Source of the DNA: DAIOEK01 sp963721445
GTDB lineage: Bacteria; Chloroflexota; Anaerolineae; Anaerolineales; Anaerolineaceae
Assembly (NCBI GenBank): GCA_963721445.1
Contig: CAVRIZ010000005.1
Span: forward strand, 1,116,001-1,180,000
DNA: 64,000 bases
Reading direction: 5' to 3'
Shown in pieces: positions 42,413 to 51,779 of the stretch. Below the pieces are notes generated by a model, which saw only the letters and a program-made list of their open reading frames with translations, did no database searches and was not told the DNA's origin. The first letter of the stretch is position 1. Every line of letters begins with the position of its first letter. The translations under genes and the position numbers were made by a program.

Positions 42413-43588
42413 ATGAGAAAAATAAAAGTACTACTACCGTTAGTCATTATCCTGGCCACAATGTTGGCCTGCGCTGTTCCAACTGCGATCTCCCAAAGTG
42501 GTAATTCCATCAAGTTGATTCCCACCCTGGCAGCGGAAATCCCGTCACAGATCGCTCAATTACCCGCCCAGGTTATTCAATCACAATCACTTCCAGCCGA
42601 ATCAGAATTGCAGGTGGCGCTTTATCAGAGGGTTAGCCCGGGAGTAGTTTCGATCCAGGTGGAAACGGCTGCTGGCGGAGGACAGGGCTCCGGATTTGTC
42701 TATGACACGGAAGGTCATATCATAACGAACTTTCATGTGGTGGATGGCGCAACCAATCTGGAAGTGGATTTTCCATCCGGGTATAAAGCCCTGGCAGAAG
42801 TGGTCGGAACTGATAAAGATTCCGATATCGCTGTCATTAAAGTCGACGCCCCGGCGAGCGATCTCTTTCCACTGCCCCTGGGCGATTCGGATCAGATCAG
42901 GGTGGGACAATCCGTCATTGCGATTGGAAATCCCTTTGGTCTGGATGGAACGATGACTACAGGAATTGTGTCAGCCCTCGGGCGCACCTTAGACTCAATG
43001 CACCAGAGCTCGGATGGTAGTGTGTATACCGCGGGAGATATCATCCAAACGGATGCAGCTATCAATCCTGGCAACTCAGGTGGTCCGTTACTCAACCTCA
43101 ATGGTGAGGTGATCGGTATCAACCGAGCCATCCGAACCAGCGGAACAACTCTCGGCGGAGAAGCTGGCAATATCGGTATTGGATTCGCCATCTCGATAAA
43201 CATTGCAAAGTTGGTTGTACCTGAGATCATAAAAGATGGAAAATATGATTATCCCTATATGGGGTTATCCAGTCTGCCGTCGATGTCATTATCCACCCAA
43301 AAAATCCTGGATCTTCCGCAATCTGTTGGAGCCTATGTGGTGAGTGTTGTACCAGACGGACCAGCCGATAAAGCCGGCATTCTGGTTGGTACCTCAAAAA
43401 CCGATGTACAGGGTTTATTCAAAGGAGGTGATCTGATAACCGCCATCGACGGACGCAGCATCATGACCTTTGGCGACTTACTAAAGTATTTGATCAATAA
43501 CAAGAAACCAGGTGATACCATCACGCTGACCATCTTAAGAAATGGAAGTACGAAGGAGATAGAACTGAAGCTCGGATCTCGCCCATAA
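42413..43588 (+). CDS. HtrA/DegP-like serine protease, lipoprotein
   Basis: 391 residues. The signal peptide has a lipobox (MLAC, Cys20), so it is anchored outside the membrane rather than by a transmembrane helix as in many HtrA proteins. The trypsin-like triad is His108 (TNFHVVDG), Asp138 (KDSDIAVIKV) and Ser222 (NPGNSGGPLL). One PDZ domain follows (VVPDGPADKAGI to KPGDTITLTILR). It degrades or refolds damaged exported proteins. It is 30 bases after the J-protein gene. Confidence 0.95.
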   Translation: MRKIKVLLPLVIILATMLACAVPTAISQSGNSIKLIPTLAAEIPSQIAQLPAQVIQSQSLPAESELQVALYQRVSPGVVSIQVETAAGGGQGSGFVYDTEGHIITNFHVVDGATNLEVDFPSGYKALAEVVGTDKDSDIAVIKVDAPASDLFPLPLGDSDQIRVGQSVIAIGNPFGLDGTMTTGIVSALGRTLDSMHQSSDGSVYTAGDIIQTDAAINPGNSGGPLLNLNGEVIGINRAIRTSGTTLGGEAGNIGIGFAISINIAKLVVPEIIKDGKYDYPYMGLSSLPSMSLSTQKILDLPQSVGAYVVSVVPDGPADKAGILVGTSKTDVQGLFKGGDLITAIDGRSIMTFGDLLKYLINNKKPGDTITLTILRNGSTKEIELKLGSRP

Positions 43589-43624
43589 GCCTGTGTACGC
43601 CTGACATCCCAAAAGGAGGGGCAT

Positions 43625-44725
43625 ATGTTGACTGAAAGCGATTTGCATGAGCTATTGAACTTTACCTCCACGCACCAGGTATTGAGTTTGTATCTAAATA
43701 CCGAACCAGCGCAAGGCAATGCCGATGCCTACCGCTTGCGGTTGCGGACTATGTTGAAAGATGTTGATCTGCCAAAAGATATCGAAAGGGTTGAACAGTA
43801 CTTCGCGCACGAGTATGACTGGTCAGGTCGAAGTGTGGCCGTGTTCTCGTGCATGCCGGATGATTTCTTCCGGGCGTTTCCTTTAAAGGTCACAATCCAG
43901 AGTAGAGTACGGATCTCGGATCATCCACACTTCAAACCGCTGGCTGATGTATGGGATGCTTTTGGCGGCTATGGGGTGATCCTGGTGGATAAACAGGGTG
44001 CTCGCCTCTTTCACTTTCATCTTGGTGAATTAGAAGAGCAACAGGGTACGGTAGGTGAGGAAATAAAACATTCAAAACATGGTGGCGCATCCTCTTTCCC
44101 CGGACGCAGGGGAGGTATCGCTGGCAGATCGGGGTATTCTGAAGAACTCGTCGATCGAAATATGAAATCCGCAGCCGATTTTGCGGTTCATTTTCTTGAT
44201 GCCAATCACATCCGGCGAGTCCTGATTGGTGGAACGGATGAGAACACGAAAGCAATGTTCTCGTTGTTGCCCAAAACCTGGCAAAGCCTGGTGGTTGGGA
44301 CCTTCGCCATCCCTATGACAGCCACTCATGTTGAAGTATTTAATAAAGCAATGCAGATCGGGTTGGAAGCGGAATCCCGTCAGGAACATCACCTGATCGA
44401 TAGTGCAATAACGGCAGCGGCGAAAGGCACCGGTGGCGCTGTCGGAGTTGAAAATGTACTGTCTGCGGTCAGCGCCCATCGAGTGCAGACCCTTCTCTTT
44501 AAGGAAGGGTATATCTCACAGGGAGTTCGCTGTAAGAGCTGTGGGTTCGTAACACCTCACAAATTAGAGGTCTGCCCGGTGTGTGGCTCCAAAACGGAGT
44601 CAGTCCTCGATATTGTCGACCTGGCGGTCCGATCGGTGCTCCAATCTGGTGGAGATGTGGAAGTGATCCACCATAGCCCCGAATTGGAAAGTGTGGGAAA
44701 AATTGCAGCCGTTTTACGATACTAG
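43625..44725 (+). CDS. eRF1/Vms1-related protein (baeRF family)
   Basis: 366 residues. The fold order resembles bacterial/archaeal eRF1-like (baeRF/VLRF1) proteins: an N-terminal domain (VLSLYLNTEPAQGNADAY), a middle domain with a Gly/Arg-rich loop (FPGRRGGIAGRSGYSEE) where the family carries its peptidyl-tRNA-cleaving motif, and an L7Ae/eRF1 domain 3-like end. The end has a zinc ribbon (CKSCGF ... CPVCGS). Related proteins release peptides from stalled ribosomes; a strict GGQ is not present, so hydrolase activity is inferred only. GGAGG precedes the ATG. It follows the HtrA gene and ends at a hairpin. Confidence 0.75.
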   Translation: MLTESDLHELLNFTSTHQVLSLYLNTEPAQGNADAYRLRLRTMLKDVDLPKDIERVEQYFAHEYDWSGRSVAVFSCMPDDFFRAFPLKVTIQSRVRISDHPHFKPLADVWDAFGGYGVILVDKQGARLFHFHLGELEEQQGTVGEEIKHSKHGGASSFPGRRGGIAGRSGYSEELVDRNMKSAADFAVHFLDANHIRRVLIGGTDENTKAMFSLLPKTWQSLVVGTFAIPMTATHVEVFNKAMQIGLEAESRQEHHLIDSAITAAAKGTGGAVGVENVLSAVSAHRVQTLLFKEGYISQGVRCKSCGFVTPHKLEVCPVCGSKTESVLDIVDLAVRSVLQSGGDVEVIHHSPELESVGKIAAVLRY

Positions 44726-44738
44726 CCGGTTGAAAATG

Positions 44739-44770
44739 AACCGACCTCTTCTGAACGAAGAGGTCGGTTT
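44739..44770 (+). terminator. Hairpin after the baeRF gene
   Basis: AACCGACCTCTTC and its exact complement form a 13-bp stem with a five-base loop, 13 bases after the stop. The T-run is short (TTT), so termination is probable but not textbook. Confidence 0.7.
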
Positions 44771-44787
44771 GCGATTCTGGAGCAGGG

Positions 44788-44793
44788 TATAAT
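44788..44793 (+). promoter_or_regulatory. -10 box of the 45-residue membrane protein gene
   Basis: TATAAT stands 33 bases before the ATG at 44827. No good -35 was found, so the promoter is tentative. Confidence 0.35.
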
Positions 44794-44826
44794 TAGGATT
44801 ATTCTATTCAGAAAGTACATGATTAA

Positions 44827-44964
44827 ATGTCAAATCAATCCACTCCTAAAAAATCCGGTCTTTCCCGCGAACAACGCCGGTTACGCGTTCAACGTATTGT
44901 CTTCATCATTGTTTCCGTCATACTGATTCTATCCTGGACTTTGACCCTGGTCATCAATAAATGA
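44827..44964 (+). CDS. Small single-span membrane protein, 45 residues
   Basis: This short frame starts MSNQSTPKKSGLSREQRR, continues with a basic stretch RLRVQR and then one hydrophobic helix (IVFIIVSVILILSWTLTLVI), ending NK. The basic-then-hydrophobic layout predicts a single helix with the N-terminus inside. It lies between a terminator and a convergent gene, with a TATAAT box upstream, which supports a real gene. I recall similar small proteins in Anaerolineae but cannot name a function. Confidence 0.6.
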   Translation: MSNQSTPKKSGLSREQRRLRVQRIVFIIVSVILILSWTLTLVINK

Positions 44965-45052
44965 CCAAACGCCTGATCAGGAGGGTTCGTCCCTCGCGTG
45001 GTTGGTCTATACACTTCAAGATCAATAGGATGACTACACTGGATTGAGTCGG

Positions 45053-45938
45053 CTAATCAGGTAACCATTCCTTCTCCCATCCAAGCAATCTTCCTTCTGC
45101 TTTCCCGCCTTCCTCCAGGAATATCTTCTCCACATTCCACTGGTGAGCGGTCAGATTATCCTCCCGATTTGGGAATTCAATCTCATCACAAACACGGATG
45201 ATCTCATCAATAGAGTAGCCTTTTTGAATTCCATTCTTCACCTTCTTGCGCATCTCCCTGATATAACCACGATCTCGTTTGACCCGTTCGAATGAATCGG
45301 TACCCGAATAGGATGGGTTTCCATGCCCGGGGATGAGCCTATCCACATCTAACCCGGAAACCTTCTCCAGTGTTTTCTGATATTCTATTGCCGACTGGCT
45401 CAGGTAGGGAATTTCAATATCAGATAACATATCAGCCGCCCAGAGCAGGCGGTCTTCTCTAACATAAACCCCAATTTGATCGAGGGTATGTCCGGGCAGG
45501 GGCATCACATCCACCTCGAGCTCACCGATCAGGAAAGATTGCCGGCGTTTGATGTGCCAATCGGAATGTACATCCAGAGACCACACCGGGCAAGTCATTT
45601 CCCCGTTTTGGATCAACCCATCGATCTTGGACTGAGATATCGAAGCCATCCGCTTGATCTCCTGGTCAAACAGGTGATGTGTGATTACAACCGTATTTTC
45701 AAAGGCATTCACACCCAAAATATGGTCATAGTGGAAATGGGTCAGTAAAACAGCCTCCACTTGAATATTTTTGGATAGACAGTAACCTCGGATAGCCATC
45801 ACCTCATCGGGCGCCATTCCCGGGTCGATCACCCAGGCATGATCCTCCGATACGATCAATCCACTGTTGTAGTTGAAAATTCTGCCCGGAAAACGCCAGA
45901 CATGCGTCAGATACTTGCTCAGGGATATGAATTGTCAT
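45053..45938 (-). CDS. MBL-fold metallo-hydrolase (probable frameshift near the start)
   Basis: The uninterrupted part (45053-45859, opening with TTG) has the metallo-beta-lactamase signature LLTHFHYDHILG, the downstream ligands LPGHTLDQIG and AADMLSDIE, and LIPGHGNPSYS. Upstream, the same frame continues without a start codon (VWRFPGRIFNYNSG, expected for this fold) back to the rdgB stop. An ATG at 45938 overlaps that stop (ATGA) in another frame (MTIHIPEQVSDA). Removing one base near 45901 joins the two, giving about 294 residues. It probably hydrolyses a thioester, lactone or phosphoester. It is coupled to rdgB. Confidence 0.82.
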
Positions 45939-46546
45939 TCGTACTCTCCGGTTTTTGCCAACCGAAGTAATATCGGGATTGCTGCCTTTACTGCTTTCGC
46001 CCGATGGCTAAATTTATTCTTCTCGAGCATCGTCAATTCTGCCATTGTTTTTTGCAAAGCCGATAATTGGAAGATACGGTCATATCCAAAGCCGAAATCT
46101 CCCCTCTCCTCCGGAATGATCTCACCCTTAACTTCACCGCTGGTAAACCACTCGCTGCCATCTGGCAAGGCAATGCAGACCACACAGGTAAATCGCGCCT
46201 TCCAGGGTCGTGGTTCACCTTGCAGGTTATCGAGAAGATAAGCTCGCCTATCGGCGTCGGTCGCCCCCGATTCGGGCAAATACCTCTTGGAAAAAAGACC
46301 CGGGGCGCCCCGCAAGGCTTGCACCTCCAGCCCGGTGTCATCCGCCAGGGCAGGTAATCCGGTTGCCTGGGCATAGGCGTGTGCCTTAAGTTGGGCATTC
46401 TCCTGATAGCTGCTGCCAGTTTCCTCTACACCAAGCAGAATCCCCATCTGCATGGCTGTCACCAATTTGAGCGGTTGTCCATTCAGGATGGATTGAAATT
46501 CTTCCAGCTTATCTTTGTTTTCAGATGCCAGGCACAATTCCATCAT
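45935..46546 (-). CDS. rdgB: XTP/dITP diphosphohydrolase (RdgB/HAM1)
   Basis: About 203 residues. The motifs are LASENKDKLEEFQSIL (the SxxK substrate loop), LADDTGLEVQAL with the catalytic acid, FGFGYDRIFQ and SHRAKAVKAA. The enzyme removes non-canonical purine nucleotides such as dITP and XTP before they enter DNA. The open frame extends to 46729, but the extra N-terminus is unlike the family. The ATG at 46546 has GGAG eight bases upstream. Confidence 0.95.
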   Translation of the reverse strand: MMELCLASENKDKLEEFQSILNGQPLKLVTAMQMGILLGVEETGSSYQENAQLKAHAYAQATGLPALADDTGLEVQALRGAPGLFSKRYLPESGATDADRRAYLLDNLQGEPRPWKARFTCVVCIALPDGSEWFTSGEVKGEIIPEERGDFGFGYDRIFQLSALQKTMAELTMLEKNKFSHRAKAVKAAIPILLRLAKTGEYE

Positions 46547-46743
46547 ACTAACATCTCCGCAAGAAAAAGGGTCGTGACAGGGAAAAATAAATTCCTGCAT
46601 CATTGTAAGATGTTTCAGGAGATAAGACAAAATCATTGTGGTGGACGGATCGAATCCTGCACAAATGCATTTTGATATAATCATCCTGTTTATAAGCCGG
46701 GCAGATAATTCGATTTGGAAACAATACAAACCAGAGCTGGAGT

Positions 46744-48361
46744 ATGACGATTTTTTCTAAGAACCAATCGGCAGGTAAAAGGCTGAATATCTTACTGCAA
46801 AAGCCTTTCTACCTCTTTTTCTTCGCGTGCTATCCGATCGTGTTAATGTTCTCCAATAATAAAACTGATATTCAGGGCTGGATGATCATTCGGCCATTGA
46901 TCGTCAGTCTTACTCTTGATGGGAATTGTCTACCTCCTCGCTCGATTAGGATTTCGATCCTCATTAAAAGGGGCATTTTTTACTCTCGTCTTCCTGGTTC
47001 TGTTCTTCTCGTACGGGCAGATCTATCATTTCCAGGAAAGCGCGCCATCCTGGATAGAGCCAATCATTCGGCATCGTTATCTACTCCTGCTGGCGTTGAT
47101 GATTCTGATAGGTACCTCCTGGCTCGCTATAAAAAAGGATATATCCGGTCTTACCATCCCATTGAACATAATCACCTTGGTTCTGTTGGTTATCCCAACG
47201 GTTAATATTCTCACTTTCGAATCGCGAAAAATCCAGAACCAGATGGCCAGGTTTGATCTAGAATCGTCTGATGTTCCATCCCTTAATTTACATGTCGAAC
47301 CAAATGCGCCGGACATTTACTACGTCATATTGGATACGTATACCCGGGCGGATGTCCTTCAAAATCGATTTGGATTGGACAATTCGCCATTTATACAGGA
47401 ATTAACTAAAGAAGGCGCATACGTAGCCACCTGCAGCCGATCCAATTACGCCCAGACCTTGTTGTCATTGAACTCTTCGCTGAACATGTCCTGGCTCGAT
47501 CACATCCGCCCCGAGATAGACAGTATCCAGGGACTTTCGCAATCTCTCAATAATAATCTGGTGTACCGGGCTCTCCGAGAGAATGGTTACCAACTCACAG
47601 CGTTTGATAGCGGTTTTATCCCAACCGACATCGTCAACTCTGATCAATACTTATCCCCGAAAAATGAGCTGCCCATCGCCAGGCTTACAAGGGGATTTCA
47701 AGCATTCGAATCGATGTTTTATGATTCAACTGCGATCAAATTGGTATTGGATAACCAGAATTCCTTACCGGTCGGTATCCAACAATTTATCAAATCGCCC
47801 TTCTCTGAAGTTCGAGAAACCATTTTTTACCAATTGGACCAGGTAACCAAGCTACCCGAAAGTGCTTCCCCTCGGATAATTCACCTCCATATATTAGCTC
47901 CTCATCCTCCGGCCAGCTTTGATTCCGAGGGGCGCCCTGTGGATGGCGAAAAATACTTCACATTAAATCCGGATCTGACCCAAAAAAGAGAGTTCGCCCA
48001 GCAAGCCTACATTGAAGAAGTGCAGTATCTGAATAAACGTATCCTGGATATACTTCAGCAGATCAAAATGAAATCCACCCGGCCGTTTGTGTTCATCGTT
48101 CAGGGCGACCATGGCACATATGGGTTTGGAACTGGTGACCAGTATGACCGGATAAAAATTCTCAATGTCTATTATTTTTCAGACGGCGATTACTCTTTAC
48201 TCTATCCGGGAATCACGCCCATCAATACCTTCCGGGTGGTGTTGAACAAATACTTTAACGCCCATCTCCCGATGATGCCGGATAAAACCTACTATTCAGC
48301 TTATGACGCCCGATTTGATTTTTCCGAAATCGGCGAAAATTATCCCCCTTGCATGAACTAA
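46744..48361 (+). CDS. Membrane-anchored sulfatase-like protein (one apparent frameshift)
   Basis: About 539 residues after repair. The first piece (MTIFSKNQSAGKR, with a helix at PFYLFFFACYPIVLMF) changes frame near 46915 and continues MGIVYLLARLGFRSS with more helices. One extra base explains it. After four or five helices comes an extracytoplasmic alkaline-phosphatase-superfamily domain: PDIYYVILDTYTRADVL, SNYAQTLLSLNSSLNM, HLHILAPHPPASF and VQGDHGTYGFG. The family includes sulfatases and phosphoglycerol or phosphoethanolamine transferases. The usual catalytic Thr/Ser is probably the Thr of the SNYAQT segment. It is likely to modify surface glycolipids or glycans. Confidence 0.8.
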
Positions 48362-48379
48362 TCCCTTTCGGAAGTACGG

Positions 48380-49702
48380 CTATTTATTCTTGTACTGATC
48401 CAAGACCTGATGGAGGATATCCGGTGAGAGTTGGCTTCCTCTCTCGGCGATCACATTCGTCAATTCATAACGATTCATTTCCCGGCTGCGCTTAAAGGAT
48501 TGATTCAACAGGTGGTCCTGAACATAATATACATTCGACCCTACACTCAATACCAGAAGGAAAGAAATGAGTAACAGCGAGGCTTTCTGTTTTACCCAAC
48601 TAGAATTCGCATAACTGGCACCGATGAAGAGCATAATCGTCTCAAATCCAATATAGAGCGCCCGATAGCGGAATAACTGGAAGTGAATTATTGCATTCAC
48701 TATCACGATGATCAGCGCCGCCTTACCGAAAGCGCCATTCTTTCTCCGTGCGTATGTAACTCCGAACACCAGAAAGATGGATATGATCATGACGATTCGG
48801 ACCCGGGCATCCGCCCATGAGAGAAAACCACCCTCCGGACCGAAGATCAGTAGGACGTTGGCTCCAATATTTTTGAGGATATTATCGGTATAGACGAGTA
48901 CCTGTATCAGGAAGGGAAATCGGGCGTTGTCCGGGTAGGACACCCAGCCGAACAGGTATCCGCTCTCAGAATAGGAGAAAGCTTGTCCATGGAAGATGAC
49001 CGACCTGAAAAGCAAATAGCCCGCAGTAACAACTGCCGCTGATCCGATGATCCAAATGCGCTCCGGTTTTTTAAGTAAAAAGGCGATCACTCCAACTGAT
49101 ATGGGGACAATCAAACCGCTCTCCTTGGAGAGGCAAGCCAACAAAAAGAGGCAGGCATATACGAAGACCGTTTTGCCTCTGCTGAGTTCTTTCGATCTAA
49201 AAATGAACAATAAGGCGATATTCAATAAGACAGCAACCATCAACGTGGGCCGATCCGATACCCAGGTGGCGGGTGAAACCGAGTAGAGGGAAGTGCCGAT
49301 ACAAACGGAAATGAGCGCCGCGATGACGATGGGAATCTTCTGCCGGTAAAGCAAAATGAAAACCAGAAGCACGTTCAGGATATGCAGGCCCAAATTGATC
49401 ACCTGATTGGGGAATGCCCAGACGCCGACCATTCTGTACATCAACCAGATGGAAATTGCATGGAGCGGACGGTACGCGTAATTTCCCAATCCCCAATCGG
49501 AGGCGAAATATTGGAATGGATTGGATATTTGGGCTGCCTTTGAGAGGATGACCAGGTCGTCACCATTGGAAGGCATATAAGCAAGTGCTGGTTTGTACAG
49601 GAGCAGCAGAAACCCGGTGATCAGCCCTGAAAGTAGAATCAGCACGATTAAATTTTTTCGGGAGTTGAAGATCTGTACAAGACGGGAGACAAAATTCGTC
49701 AT
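48380..49702 (-). CDS. GT-C type multipass glycosyltransferase-like protein
   Basis: 440 residues with about ten transmembrane helices. The first loop holds an Asp pair (SNGDDLVIL) and the motif YRPLHAISIW followed by NLGLHILNVLLVFIL. This matches the loop and second helix of PMT/TMTC-like membrane glycosyltransferases. It converges on the sulfatase-like gene, with 18 bases between their ends. A surface-glycan role is plausible; donor and acceptor are unknown. Confidence 0.65.
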   Translation of the reverse strand: MTNFVSRLVQIFNSRKNLIVLILLSGLITGFLLLLYKPALAYMPSNGDDLVILSKAAQISNPFQYFASDWGLGNYAYRPLHAISIWLMYRMVGVWAFPNQVINLGLHILNVLLVFILLYRQKIPIVIAALISVCIGTSLYSVSPATWVSDRPTLMVAVLLNIALLFIFRSKELSRGKTVFVYACLFLLACLSKESGLIVPISVGVIAFLLKKPERIWIIGSAAVVTAGYLLFRSVIFHGQAFSYSESGYLFGWVSYPDNARFPFLIQVLVYTDNILKNIGANVLLIFGPEGGFLSWADARVRIVMIISIFLVFGVTYARRKNGAFGKAALIIVIVNAIIHFQLFRYRALYIGFETIMLFIGASYANSSWVKQKASLLLISFLLVLSVGSNVYYVQDHLLNQSFKRSREMNRYELTNVIAERGSQLSPDILHQVLDQYKNK

Positions 49703-49820
49703 ATTTCGTTATTCCACCGGATGATCTGTTACCTGAGGTATGGCTGAGTAGTTATTGGTATTATACGCGTAACCAAGATACCTCGGTCAGGTTAATATTT
49801 ATCACTTTATTCATAATTAA

Positions 49821-49849
49821 TTGACATTCAAGAATGTTTGTGCTATACT
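49821..49849 (+). promoter_or_regulatory. Promoter of DUF177-rpoD
   Basis: TTGACA (49821-49826), 17 bases, TATACT (49844-49849): close to the sigma-70 consensus. It is 38 bases before the DUF177 start. Confidence 0.75.
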
Positions 49850-49886
49850 TTGAGAGCTTGAAGCAATTATCCCTATTTATTAAGTA

Positions 49887-50369
49887 GTGATTGTGAAACC
49901 AAACCGTCATCCCTTGCGGCTCAATGTTGGATTCATCATCAGCCAATCCATTGGATATAGTCGCGACTTCGAGTTTGAATTTCCTTCAATTCGCCTTCAA
50001 TCAGAGATGGACCTCACAAATTTGAGCGGTGTCGCGCGAATTAGCCGCACTCCTCAGGGATTACTCTGCCAGTCTCATTTTAAATCCACCATGACATTGG
50101 AATGTGTCCGTTGTCTGGAACCCGCCATAACCCCATTGCAGGCAGAGTTTGATGAATTATATGCGTTCACTCCCAGAACAATGTCTGAATCCGATCTTCT
50201 GCTTCCGGAAGATGCCCACATTGATCTGGAACCATTGGTCCACGAATACCTTACGCTCGAAATCCCAATCCGACCTCTCTGCAGGCCGGATTGTCAGGGA
50301 TTATGTCCTGAGTGTGGGGAAAATTGGAATGAAAGGGATTGTGAGCACCGATCCAGACCAGTGGATTGA
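49887..50369 (+). CDS. DUF177 / YceD family protein
   Basis: 160 residues. The DUF177 core is seen in the beta region ending TMTLECVRCLEPA and the C-terminal block IPIRPLCRPDCQGLCPECGENWNE. The four or five cysteines may bind a metal. In most bacteria yceD precedes rpmF (ribosomal protein L32) and has been linked to rRNA processing; here rpmF is absent and the sigma factor gene follows instead. The start is one of two GTG codons (49887 or 49893), neither with a strong ribosome-binding site. Confidence 0.88.
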   Translation: MIVKPNRHPLRLNVGFIISQSIGYSRDFEFEFPSIRLQSEMDLTNLSGVARISRTPQGLLCQSHFKSTMTLECVRCLEPAITPLQAEFDELYAFTPRTMSESDLLLPEDAHIDLEPLVHEYLTLEIPIRPLCRPDCQGLCPECGENWNERDCEHRSRPVD

Positions 50370-50464
50370 AGAATCGTACCTTTTTTCCATTGGATGACCA
50401 CCACCCAGAATGAAGTGGGGTGATAGGTTGGAAGGTCAACTGAAGTAACGAGAGGAGGGTGCAA

Positions 50465-51640
50465 GTGACATATCCAGGCCGACACAGGCAAAACACCGAA
50501 ATCCTGAGCATGTTGCTCGAAAAAGCAGACGTTCAGGGATATCTGACAACCGAAGATCTAATGGAATTTTATCCAGAGGGGGATGATGATTCGGAACACC
50601 TGGCAGCGTTAATGGTTGCCTTGCGCCGTCATGGCGTGGATATTCTTGACCACGAGAATGATTACAGCAGCCTCCAGGAAGAAGAACCGACACCTCCCAG
50701 CGATTTTGATCCGTACACTGATCTGGAACGAATTTCCATCGATGATACGGTCGGTTTATATCTCAAGGAAATGTCTCGTGTTCCCTTACTGAATATTGAA
50801 GAAGAAATGAGTCTCGCTCGCCGGATAGAAGCAGGACGTGCTGCGAGAAAAGAGATGCTATCTTGTGGAAAGATGGATGCCGCCAAACGACACGAATTGG
50901 AAAGCTTTCACAATGATGGAATCCTGGCGCGGGAACATTTGATCAAAGCAAACACCCGCCTTGTGGTCAGTATTGCCAAGAAATATATTGGTCGCGGTGT
51001 ACCTTTCCTGGACCTCATCCAGGAAGGCAACCTGGGACTCATGAAAGCGGTCGAAAAATACGATTATCACAAGGGTTTCCGGTTCTCCACGTATGCCACC
51101 TGGTGGATCCGGCAGACCATCACCCGATCCATCGCCGACCAGGGACGCACCATCCGTGTACCTGTACATATGATCGATCGCATCCGCCAACTGTATAAAC
51201 TCACCCATGAATTGGAACAGAATCTGGGGCGCGCTCCGACAGTGGACGAACTGGCTGGTGAACTCGGACTCTCTCTGCGCAAGGTCCAATGGATGTTGCG
51301 CGTCTCCTGGTTGCCTCTCTCGCTGGAAAGCCCGGTGGGCGACGAGGAAGATTCAGAATTGGGTATGTTCGTGGAGGATGAGATCACGCCCACGCCGATC
51401 CAAACGGCATATCGGAATATGCTTCATGAAAAAGTGGACGAAGTGCTGGGGACTTTGTCTCCTCGTGAAGCCCGCATTCTACGCTTACGTTTTGGTCTCG
51501 ATAATGGCCGCACATATACATTGGAAGAGGTAGGTCAGAAATTCGGCTTGACCCGTGAGCGTATCCGCCAAATTGAAGGAAAAGCGCTGCGCAGGCTGCG
51601 CCATCCAAGACGAGCGAGGCAGCTTAAAGAGTACTTATAA
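50465..51640 (+). CDS. rpoD: RNA polymerase principal sigma factor (RpoD/SigA)
   Basis: About 391 residues. It has a short region 1.1 (TTEDLMEFYPEGDDDSEHLA), region 1.2 (DTVGLYLKEMSRVPLL), region 2 (NLGLMKAVEKYDYHKGFRFS, then YATWWIRQTITRSIADQGRT), region 3 (AGELGLSLRKVQWML) and region 4 (TLEEVGQKFGLTRERIRQIE). It recognises the TTGACA/TATAAT promoters seen throughout this window. GTG 50465 has AGGAGG six bases upstream; an in-frame GTG lies two codons earlier. It could be one of several group 1/2 sigma factors. Confidence 0.95.
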   Translation: MTYPGRHRQNTEILSMLLEKADVQGYLTTEDLMEFYPEGDDDSEHLAALMVALRRHGVDILDHENDYSSLQEEEPTPPSDFDPYTDLERISIDDTVGLYLKEMSRVPLLNIEEEMSLARRIEAGRAARKEMLSCGKMDAAKRHELESFHNDGILAREHLIKANTRLVVSIAKKYIGRGVPFLDLIQEGNLGLMKAVEKYDYHKGFRFSTYATWWIRQTITRSIADQGRTIRVPVHMIDRIRQLYKLTHELEQNLGRAPTVDELAGELGLSLRKVQWMLRVSWLPLSLESPVGDEEDSELGMFVEDEITPTPIQTAYRNMLHEKVDEVLGTLSPREARILRLRFGLDNGRTYTLEEVGQKFGLTRERIRQIEGKALRRLRHPRRARQLKEYL

Positions 51641-51685
51641 ATAGGAATAATACCTGCCCGCAAATCAGAGCAACCAATACTCTTA

Positions 51686-51712
51686 AACTCCATCCGATCG
51701 GATGGAGTTTTT
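51686..51712 (+). terminator. Terminator of rpoD
   Basis: AACTCCATCC and GGATGGAGTT form a 10-bp stem with the loop GATC, followed by TTT. It lies 46 bases after the stop codon. Confidence 0.85.
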
Positions 51713-51779
51713 CGCAACTATTTTTTACTCCCTCCGTATATTGACTAAGAAAGTAAAACAACAATAAAAAGAGGTTAAC

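Noticed and set aside
45935..45937. In-frame TGA between rdgB and the MBL gene as a second selenocysteine site
   Set aside because: RdgB ends naturally here, an ATGA overlap starts the next gene, and no SECIS-like hairpin follows.
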